Source of the DNA: DATKZB01 sp035528235
Lineage (GTDB): Bacteria > Planctomycetota > Phycisphaerae > FEN-1346
Assembly: GCA_035528235.1 (NCBI GenBank)
Contig: DATKZB010000059.1
Location: forward strand, 1-11,241
Length of the DNA: 11,241 nt
Direction: 5' to 3'
In this document: one piece after another, positions 5,822 through 11,241 of the stretch
How positions within the stretch are numbered: the first letter of the stretch is position 1
Layout of the letters: every line of letters starts with the position of its first letter
Notes under the pieces: model-generated
What the model saw: the letters and a program-made list of their open reading frames with translations, nothing else
Database searches by the model: none
Told to the model about the DNA's origin: nothing
Program-made: the position numbers and the translations under genes

Positions 5822-7222
5822 TCAGGTGGCGCCGTCCCAGCAGTAGGTGCATAACCGGCTCTTCGGCAGCCCGATGGCCTTCACGAGGTCGTCGAGTCGC
5901 TGATATCGCAAGGTGGTCAGGTTCAGGCGCCGGCGTACGCTCTCGACCATGCGGGCGTACTTGGGCGAGTCCGGGTCGTCGTACCCTTCCGGCGAGGCCG
6001 TCTCGGTACCCTCGATTTCGCAGATGGCCCTGCGGCCGGCCAGGTCGAGTTCGCTGCGCGACCGCGAGAAATTGAGGAACTTGCAGCCGTGGACCAGCGG
6101 GGGGCACGCCGGCCGCATGTGGATCTCCTTGGCCCCGCAGTCGTACAGCCGCTGGATGGTGTCCTGAAGTTGCGTGCCGCGAACGATCGAGTCATCGCAG
6201 AACAGCAGCCGCTTGCCCACGATGAGATCGCGGATGGGAATGAGTTTCATCCGAGCCACGAGGTCGCGGGTGGTCTGGTCCTGGGGCATGAAACTGCGCG
6301 GCCACGTGGGCGTGTACTTGACGAACGGTCGCCCGTGCGGCAGGCGCGCCTCGTTGGCGTAGCCGATGGCATGGCCGGTTCCCGAATCGGGGATGCCCGC
6401 CACCAGGTCCACGGTCACGTCGTCGCGCCGCGCCAGGGCCGCGCCGCAGCGGTTCCGCACCTGCTCGACGTTGATCCCTTCGTAGTCGGACGCGGGGTAC
6501 CCGTAATAGACCCAGAGGAACGCGCAGATCTGCATTCGGTCGCCCGGCGGTTTCTTCTGCTCAACGCCTTCCTCGGTCAGCAGGACGACCTCGCCGGGGC
6601 CCAGATACCTCTCGATCTCGTAACCGAGATTCGGGAAGGCGCACGTTTCGAGCGTGGCGGCATACGCCCCGTCCTTGCGGCCGATGACGATGGGGGTCCG
6701 GCCCAGGCGGTCCCTGGCGGCATAGATGCCCTGCTCGGTCAGAAGGAGCATCGAGCATGAGCCTTCGATGAGGCTCTGGGCCCGTTCGATGCCGTCGGTA
6801 AACGTGGCCTCCTGGTTGATGAGCGTGGCGACGAGTTCGGTCGGGTTGACCCCACCGCCGCCCATCTCGGAAAAGTGGGTGGTCCGCTTGCCATACGCCT
6901 TTCTGGCCAGTTCCGCCGCGTTGCAAATGACGCCGACGGTCACGATGGCGTACACGCCCAGGTGCGATCCGATGATGAGCGGCTGGTCCTCGTAATCGCT
7001 GATGACGCCGATACCGCGGCGGCCGTGCATCTTCCCGATGTCGTCCTCGAACTTCGAGCGGAACTGCGCGTTCTCGATGTTGTGGATGAAGCGGGAGACC
7101 CCCCGGTCGCCCACGACGGCCAGCCCGCCCCGCTTGGTGCCCAGGTGCGACTGGTAATCGGTGCCGTAGAAGAGGTCGCTGACGCAATCACTTTCCGAGA
7201 TAACACCGTAAAATCCACCCAT
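5822..7222 (-). CDS. PurF-like amidophosphoribosyltransferase with degenerate glutaminase site
   Basis: PurF makes 5-phosphoribosylamine from PRPP and glutamine, the first step of purine synthesis. This 466-residue protein aligns with PurF throughout. It has the PRPP loop FCDDSIVRGTQL (341-352) and VAGIPDSGTGHAIGYA (274-289). Cysteines C233, C380, C458 and C461 sit where B. subtilis PurF binds its [4Fe-4S] cluster. The N-terminal Ntn domain is altered. It begins MGGFYGV where active enzymes have a Cys-Gly start, reads KRGG for the usual HRGQ, and has TVGVICN where HNGN normally binds glutamine. It should therefore not hydrolyse glutamine. It may use free ammonia, receive it from a partner, or do another PRPP reaction. 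The ATG at 7222 has GGAGAGG eight bases upstream; the frame is open 90 codons further, but that part is not PurF-like. purF is the nearest symbol but I withhold it. It is a single gene with no purine neighbour. Confidence 0.85.
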   Translation of the reverse strand: MGGFYGVISESDCVSDLFYGTDYQSHLGTKRGGLAVVGDRGVSRFIHNIENAQFRSKFEDDIGKMHGRRGIGVISDYEDQPLIIGSHLGVYAIVTVGVICNAAELARKAYGKRTTHFSEMGGGGVNPTELVATLINQEATFTDGIERAQSLIEGSCSMLLLTEQGIYAARDRLGRTPIVIGRKDGAYAATLETCAFPNLGYEIERYLGPGEVVLLTEEGVEQKKPPGDRMQICAFLWVYYGYPASDYEGINVEQVRNRCGAALARRDDVTVDLVAGIPDSGTGHAIGYANEARLPHGRPFVKYTPTWPRSFMPQDQTTRDLVARMKLIPIRDLIVGKRLLFCDDSIVRGTQLQDTIQRLYDCGAKEIHMRPACPPLVHGCKFLNFSRSRSELDLAGRRAICEIEGTETASPEGYDDPDSPKYARMVESVRRRLNLTTLRYQRLDDLVKAIGLPKSRLCTYCWDGAT

Positions 7223-7316
7223 GCCCGAGTCCTCTCCGTGTGCGCGGCCCTCGTCTCGTCCCGAAAAACCGCATGAAGCCCGGCACTCCCGCGCCGGCCG
7301 GTTGCGGCCAGGCACC

Positions 7317-7345
7317 ATACTAGTCGCCGCGGCCCGCCCCCGCAA
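7317..7345 (-). promoter_or_regulatory. Candidate promoter of the PurF-like gene
   Basis: On the minus strand TTGCGG (7345-7340) and TAGTAT (7322-7317) are separated by 17 bases. They match the sigma-70 consensus at 3 and 4 of 6 positions. The implied leader to the ATG at 7222 is about 90 bases. This is the best candidate I find in the 277-bp gap 7223-7499 but it is weak. Apart from it and the short repeat-like stretch near 7449, I see nothing definite in that gap. Confidence 0.25.
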
Positions 7346-7448
7346 GGATTCGCCGCCGCGGTTCCTCGGAAAGTCGTTCCCCTCGCCGCCGGCGCGTGCC
7401 GCATTGTGGCAATGTCGGATGGCGAGTGCCGGCAATCGGCCGCTGGGC

Positions 7449-7474
7449 AGGCGGGATGAAGTGGCGAAGTGGCG
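7449..7474 (+). repeat. Possible remnant of family I repeat (right end only)
   Basis: The 26 bases from AGGCGGGATGAA onward match the right flank of copy B (8646-8671) at 21 of 26 positions. The first 12 bases are identical to the sequence that follows the second palindrome in copies A (minus strand) and C. The paired palindromes themselves are missing. It may be a decayed or partly deleted copy between the methyltransferase and the purF-like gene. A chance match in GC-rich DNA is possible. Confidence 0.35.
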
Positions 7475-7499
7475 CCGTAGGATTAATTGCATGGCTCGG

Positions 7500-8495
7500 C
7501 TATCGCGTAGCCGTCACGACGGTCGTTCCGACGCCGTCGGGCATGGGACGGACCCGTATGCCGGCGAAACCGGCGGCCGCGACACGGTCGGTCAGTTCCG
7601 TCACCGAGAACCCCCCGACCATGAGGTTGAAGAGCGCCGGGATAAGCGGCCCGGTCTTCTCGGGGTTCATCAGGAAGTCCTGGATGATAAGGAGGCCGCC
7701 CGGCGTCATCGCACGGTGGGCCTTGGCCAGTTTCATCTCGGCGTCGCTCGTGGGGCCGTGCAGGACGTTCGAGAGGAGCACGGCGTCGACGTCGACACCG
7801 AACTCGGCCTCGTTCCAGTCGCCGACGACCGCCCGGACGCGGTCCGCCAGGCCGAACCGCTCGATGAGGCCGCGGGCGATCTCAACGGCTTCCGGCAGGT
7901 CCATCACCGTGGCCCGCAGGCCGCCGTTCCGCTCGCACAAGGCCATGGCGTACGTGCCGGGGCCCCCGCCGACGTCGACCAGCGTCTGCCGGGCGCCCAG
8001 GTCGACGCGGTCGGCCAGTTCGGCGGCGCGGCCGGCCATCGCCATGTTGTGCATGGCCAGGATGAAGTCGCGGTACGACCGGAAGCCCTGCTCGGCCGCC
8101 TCCGAGAAGACCCAGCCGCCCGGCTGCCCGCGCAGGGCGAACTCCAGGTTGTTCCACCGCGACCAGACCTGGGCGCTGTGCGCCAGGGTGTTGCCCTGGT
8201 ACAGCGGCGCCTCCGGCACAAGGGTGGCCTCCGCCTTCGGCGAGAGCAGCCAGTGGCGACCGCGGCGGCCGGCCAGCCCCATGGCGGCCAGGACGATGAG
8301 GACCTTCTCGACCATCTCGGCATCCAGCGCCAGGTCGCGGGCCAGGTCGCCGACGGCGGCGGGCGCCTTGCCGAGCCGCTCGAACAGGCCCACGGCGTGT
8401 GCCGCCTCGACGACCCGCCGGGCGCGTCCGCTCCACGACAACCCGACCGTCTCGTTGGCCCAGCGAATCGCCTCGCTATCTCGCGCGAAGATCAT
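7500..8495 (-). CDS. SAM-dependent O-methyltransferase (acetylserotonin/caffeic-acid OMT type)
   Basis: The 331-residue product has the two-part layout of the Methyltransf_2 family. Residues 1-90 look like an N-terminal winged-helix dimerisation domain (AHAVGLFERLGK through HWLLSP). A Rossmann SAM-binding domain follows with DVGGGPGTYA (174-183), an acidic MDLPEA (198-203) expected to hold the ribose, and GDWNE (225-229). H246 in SNVLHGPTSDAE is at the position of the catalytic base of this family. Members methylate hydroxyl groups on small aromatic or polyketide-type molecules, and the substrate cannot be told here. I chose the ATG at 8495 because GGAGG lies four bases upstream and the family pattern begins there; the extension to 8654 runs through a palindromic repeat. 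It stands alone, facing away from the polyamine operon, with no biosynthetic cluster around it. Confidence 0.85.
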   Translation of the reverse strand: MIFARDSEAIRWANETVGLSWSGRARRVVEAAHAVGLFERLGKAPAAVGDLARDLALDAEMVEKVLIVLAAMGLAGRRGRHWLLSPKAEATLVPEAPLYQGNTLAHSAQVWSRWNNLEFALRGQPGGWVFSEAAEQGFRSYRDFILAMHNMAMAGRAAELADRVDLGARQTLVDVGGGPGTYAMALCERNGGLRATVMDLPEAVEIARGLIERFGLADRVRAVVGDWNEAEFGVDVDAVLLSNVLHGPTSDAEMKLAKAHRAMTPGGLLIIQDFLMNPEKTGPLIPALFNLMVGGFSVTELTDRVAAAGFAGIRVRPMPDGVGTTVVTATR

Positions 8496-8556
8496 GGCAC
8501 CTCCAGCCGTTTTGCGCCCCCGCAGTAACGCTGCTTTGTCAACTCCGCGCCACCGT

Positions 8557-8671
8557 GCGCGGCGGCCTTCCCAGAGCCTGCCCGCCTTGGGCGGGCCGCC
8601 GCGACCGAGCCTAACGCATGTTCCTGGCGGCCTAGGAAGGCCGCCAGGCGGCACGAGGTGGCGACGTAGCG
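8557..8671 (+). repeat. REPIN-like element, family I, copy B (first palindrome interrupted)
   Basis: The second palindrome, GGCGGCCTAGGAAGGCCGCC at 8626-8645, is identical to that of copy C. The preceding spacer (CGACCGAGCCTAACGCATGT) and the right flank also follow the family pattern. The first palindrome (8557-8603) has its left arm GCGCGGCGGCCTTCCCAG and right arm GCCGCCGCG intact but is split by about 20 extra bases. These contain their own small palindrome GCCCGCC-TTG-GGCGGGC (8580-8596), nested inside the loop. The element lies in the divergent gap between the methyltransferase and the polyamine operon. Confidence 0.72.
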
Positions 8672-8700
8672 TTGCCGGTCTAACCGGTTCCGATTATACA
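8672..8700 (+). promoter_or_regulatory. Candidate promoter of the polyamine operon
   Basis: TTGCCG (8672-8677) and TATACA (8695-8700) are spaced by 17 bases and each match the sigma-70 consensus at 4 of 6 positions. The -35 begins where the right flank of repeat copy B ends, so repeat insertion may have supplied part of it. The implied leader to the GTG at 8814 is about 107 bases and shows no recognisable riboswitch or uORF. The rest of the 318-bp gap 8496-8813 holds repeat copy B and, on the minus strand, the ribosome binding site of the methyltransferase. Confidence 0.4.
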
Positions 8701-8813
8701 CGCCCGGCGCCGAGGTCCTTGCAGAATCCGCGCCAGGCCGGTACAGTGACGCCTCGCCGGTCCCGCGATCGGGCGGCACGGAAGTCGGGTATCTGTGCAG
8801 AGGTCGCCATCCC

Positions 8814-9938
8814 GTGACGAAGTCGCTGACCAGGACGCAACGTCGCTTGAAGAATCTCGTCCGCCGACACGGCACGCCGCTGTGCGCCATCAGCCGGTCG
8901 GCGCTGCGGGCTCAACTGGACCGGTTCCGGCAGGCGATGCCCCGCGTCGAGCCGTTCTACGCCGTCAAGGCGAACTCGCACCCCGACATCCTGAAGACGC
9001 TGAGGGCCGCCGGTGCCGGTTTCGACGTGGCGTCGCTGGCCGAGTTGGAGGCAGCGCTGGCAGCGGGGGCCCCGGCGTCGGACATCATCTTCGCCAACAC
9101 GATCAAGCCGCCCGCGGCCATCCGGGCCGCCGCGGCGCGCGGCGTGGACCTGATGACGTACGACAGCGAGTACGAACTCGACAAGATTGCCGACCTCGCG
9201 CCGGGGGCGCGGGTCGTGGTCCGCATCAAGGTGCCAAACGTCGGCTCGCTCGTCGAGTTGTCGCTGAAGTTCGGCGTGAACCCGGCCGACGCCACCGAGT
9301 TTCTGATCAAGGCCCATCGGCTGGGCCTGAGGCCCGCCGGGGTCAGTTTTCACGTCGGCAGCCAGTGCATGCGGGCCGAGAACTACATCGACGCGCTCGA
9401 AATGGCGGCCATCATCGTCCGCGACGCCCAGTTGAAGCAGATCCCCATTGAGATCGTCGACATCGGCGGCGGGTTCCCCATCCGGCATTTCGACGGCGAG
9501 GCCGACCCGTTCGAGGAGACCGCGTCGATCATCTCGCGCGAGATCGACCGGCTGTTCGACCCCAACCTGCGGATCATCGCCGAGCCCGGTCGCTTTCTCG
9601 TCGGGCCGGCCGCCACCCTCGCCATGCGGGTCGTCGGCAAGGCCATCCGCGAGAACAAACACTGGTATTACCTGGACGACGGCGTGTACGGGGCCCTGAG
9701 CGGGTTGGTGTTCGACCACGCCAAGTACGAGTTCAAGGTGCTGCGCAACGGGCCGACGCGCCTTTCGACGCTGGCCGGGCCGACGTGCGACAGCCTCGAC
9801 ATCATCGCCCGCGGCGAAGAACTGCCCGAACTGGAAATGGGCGACATCGTTTACGTCCAGAACATCGGCGCGTACAGTGTCGCCAGCGCCACCCATTTCA
9901 ACGGGTTGCCGCCGGCCAAGGTGGTCATGGTCCCGTAG
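8814..9938 (+). CDS. Fold-III PLP decarboxylase, ornithine decarboxylase-like
   Basis: This 374-residue enzyme belongs to the alanine-racemase-fold (group IV) decarboxylases. These use PLP to decarboxylate ornithine, lysine, arginine or related substrates. The PLP lysine is K52 in PFYAVKAN. HVGSQ (180-184), GGGFP (218-222), EPGR (257-260), DDGVYG (288-293) and the catalytic pair C325-D326 in GPTCDSLD are all present. The DDGVYG...FDHAKY and GPTCDSLD segments resemble eukaryotic-type ornithine decarboxylase and differ from diaminopimelate decarboxylase. Ornithine to putrescine is therefore the first guess; lysine to cadaverine or a carboxy-polyamine substrate is possible. The start is a GTG with AGAGG about ten bases upstream, a loose spacing, but no better start lies before the conserved region. 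It is 31 bases upstream of the deoxyhypusine-synthase-like gene, so the two form an operon. Confidence 0.9.
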   Translation: MTKSLTRTQRRLKNLVRRHGTPLCAISRSALRAQLDRFRQAMPRVEPFYAVKANSHPDILKTLRAAGAGFDVASLAELEAALAAGAPASDIIFANTIKPPAAIRAAAARGVDLMTYDSEYELDKIADLAPGARVVVRIKVPNVGSLVELSLKFGVNPADATEFLIKAHRLGLRPAGVSFHVGSQCMRAENYIDALEMAAIIVRDAQLKQIPIEIVDIGGGFPIRHFDGEADPFEETASIISREIDRLFDPNLRIIAEPGRFLVGPAATLAMRVVGKAIRENKHWYYLDDGVYGALSGLVFDHAKYEFKVLRNGPTRLSTLAGPTCDSLDIIARGEELPELEMGDIVYVQNIGAYSVASATHFNGLPPAKVVMVP

Positions 9939-9969
9939 AACCCGGGACCGTCTCAGTGAGGAACGAACC

Positions 9970-11133
9970 ATGAAACGATCGCATCGCGCCCGCCCGAACC
10001 GGTCCGAAGTGCCGGACTGGCTCCGCAAGAAGAAGTGCCCGAACAAGTCGCGTTACCTCTCGGGCAAACGCATTCTGCCGCCCGGCCTGACCGGCCGCGA
10101 ATCGCTCAGCCGGCTGATGGCAGAGACCTTCCTGGCCTACAACGCCGCGCGGCTGCGCGAGGGCTGCGACCTCTACACCAACCGCATGCTCGAACCCGAC
10201 GTCACCGTAGGCATGAGCCTGGCGGGTGCCCTGACGCCCGCCGGCCTGGGATGCTCGTGCATCGTCCCGCTCATCAAGGCCGGTTTCGTCGACTGGATCG
10301 TCGCCACCGGCGCCAACCTGTACCACGACCTGCACTTCGCCTTCAACCTGCCGCTGCACGTGGGCAGCCACCTGGTGGACGATGCCGACCTGCGCCAGAA
10401 CGACGTCGTCCGCATCTACGACGTCCTGCTCGGGTACGCCGACTGCCTGATGGCCACCGACGAGATCCTTCGCGGCATGCTCGTGCAGCCGGAGTTCCAG
10501 AAGGAGATGGGCACCGCCGAACTCCATCACCTCCTGGGCCGGCGCGCGGCCGAGTGGGAACGCAAGAGCAAGTTGAAGGACGTCTCGATCCTGGCTGCCG
10601 CGTACCGGTGCGGCGTGCCGGTGTACACGTCGAGCCCGGGCGACTCGACCATCGGCATGAACGCGGCCGGGGTCGAGTTGCGCGGCAACAAACTCCGCAT
10701 CAATCCGTCCATCGACGTGAACGAGACCACCAGTTACGTCCTGGGCGCCAAGCGGTCCGGCGGCAAGAGCGCCGTCATGCTGATGGGCGGCGGAAGCCCG
10801 AAGAACTTCATGCTCCAGACCGAGCCGCAGATCCAGGAAATCCTGCGCATCAAGGAGGTCGGCCAGGACTACTTCTTCCAGGTCACCGACGCCCGGCCCG
10901 ACACCGGCGGCCTGTCGGGCGCCACGCCCCACGAGGCCGTCAGTTGGGGCAAGATCGACCCCAGCCGGCTGCCCGACGCCGTCGTCTGCTACACCGATAC
11001 CACCCTGGCCCTGCCCATCATCACGCACCACGCCCTGGCCAACCACAAGAAACGTAAACTCAAACGCCTGTACGACCGCCGCGACGAACTCATGCAGGCC
11101 CTGGTGCGGGAGTACTTCGCGCACAACAAGTGA
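9970..11133 (+). CDS. Deoxyhypusine synthase family protein, likely homospermidine-forming
   Basis: Deoxyhypusine synthase moves an aminobutyl group from spermidine, using NAD, through an imine on a lysine. This 387-residue protein keeps that lysine as K328 in SGATPHEAVSWGK (316-328), together with the TGANLYHDLH (113-122), SSPGDSTIGM (221-230) and GGGSPKN (273-279) segments. Bacteria lack eIF5A, the usual acceptor. Family relatives that take putrescine as acceptor make homospermidine, which fits the decarboxylase immediately upstream. The exact product here is inference. The start is the ATG at 9970, with GAGGA about eight bases upstream; the frame runs open back to 9877 but that would overlap the previous gene. 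The N-terminus (first 35 residues) is rich in Arg and Lys. A paired-palindrome repeat follows the stop directly and may end the transcript. Confidence 0.92.
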   Translation: MKRSHRARPNRSEVPDWLRKKKCPNKSRYLSGKRILPPGLTGRESLSRLMAETFLAYNAARLREGCDLYTNRMLEPDVTVGMSLAGALTPAGLGCSCIVPLIKAGFVDWIVATGANLYHDLHFAFNLPLHVGSHLVDDADLRQNDVVRIYDVLLGYADCLMATDEILRGMLVQPEFQKEMGTAELHHLLGRRAAEWERKSKLKDVSILAAAYRCGVPVYTSSPGDSTIGMNAAGVELRGNKLRINPSIDVNETTSYVLGAKRSGGKSAVMLMGGGSPKNFMLQTEPQIQEILRIKEVGQDYFFQVTDARPDTGGLSGATPHEAVSWGKIDPSRLPDAVVCYTDTTLALPIITHHALANHKKRKLKRLYDRRDELMQALVREYFAHNK

Positions 11134-11142
11134 CGGGATAGT

Positions 11143-11241
11143 CCTACAACCCCACTTGTCGCGCGGCGGCCTTCCCAGGCCGCCGCGATCGGGCCTGAAG
11201 CGTGTTCCTGGCGGCCTAGGAAGGCCGCCAGGCGGGATGAA
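11143..11241 (+). repeat. REPIN-like element, family I, copy C, cut by window end
   Basis: GGCGGCCTTCCCAGGCCGCC (11165-11184) and the inverted copy GGCGGCCTAGGAAGGCCGCC (11210-11229) are separated by 25 bases, the same spacing as in copy A. The second differs from an exact inverse by one base. The left end CCTACAACCCCACTTG recalls the left end of copy A and the CTACAA ends of the family II element. The right flank AGGCGGGATGAA runs off the window. It begins ten bases after the stop of the deoxyhypusine-synthase-like gene. Confidence 0.78.

Noticed and set aside
7396..8817. Two overlapping plus-strand frames (435 and 473 codons) across the methyltransferase and gap
   Set aside because: They are antisense to a clear O-methyltransferase and extend through palindromic repeats; composition is Arg/Pro/Ser-rich shadow type.
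8694..10046. Minus-strand frame of 450 codons opposite the decarboxylase
   Set aside because: It is antisense to a well-conserved PLP enzyme and made of Arg/Asp/Val/Gly shadow sequence.
9925..11124. Minus-strand frame of 399 codons opposite the deoxyhypusine-synthase-like gene
   Set aside because: Same reasoning: the sense strand has the catalytic lysine motif and family-wide conservation, while the antisense product has no domain.

Overview
Organism: the DNA is very GC-rich (roughly two thirds G+C by eye), strictly bacterial in style, with Shine-Dalgarno-led genes on both strands. The gene mix suggests a planctomycete or related bacterium of the PVC type: a GH20-like hexosaminidase beside murQ and anmK, a lone hisF, a PurF homologue lacking its N-terminal cysteine, and a deoxyhypusine-synthase-like gene behind a fold-III decarboxylase. 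This placement is an inference from family content. No rRNA or other phylogenetic marker is present.

Layout. 3-1754 (+): a GH20-type beta-N-acetylhexosaminidase, cut at its 5' end by the window edge. It converges on 4825-1759 (-): a gluconate 5-dehydrogenase-like SDR with an apparent +1 frameshift, then anmK, then a repeat-filled gap, then murQ. 4915-5679 (+): hisF, divergent from the SDR and with a good promoter. 7222-5822 (-): a PurF-like phosphoribosyltransferase with a degenerate glutaminase site. 8495-7500 (-): a caffeic-acid/acetylserotonin-type O-methyltransferase. 8814-11133 (+): a two-gene polyamine operon, an ornithine-decarboxylase-like enzyme followed by a deoxyhypusine/homospermidine-synthase-like enzyme.

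How the genes work together. The hexosaminidase, AnmK and MurQ form a plausible route for amino sugars from the cell wall: anhydro-MurNAc to MurNAc-6-P to GlcNAc-6-P plus D-lactate. The decarboxylase should make putrescine (or a related diamine), which the downstream NAD-dependent aminobutyl transferase could turn into homospermidine or a related polyamine. hisF and the purF-like gene are isolated from other histidine and purine genes.

Most striking non-coding structure: nearly every larger intergenic gap holds a REPIN-like element, two inverted copies of a short GC-rich palindrome separated by a conserved or similarly sized spacer. One family (core GGCGGCCTTCCCAGGCCGCC) occurs at 5686-5793, 8557-8671 and 11143 to the window end, with a possible remnant at 7449. 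A second family, with a different palindrome but the same architecture, lies at 2688-2834. The best protein-level oddity is the PurF-like protein, which keeps its PRPP loop and Fe-S cysteines but lacks the glutaminase nucleophile and the Asn-Gly oxyanion motif. No tRNA, rRNA, CRISPR array, transposase or phage gene was seen.
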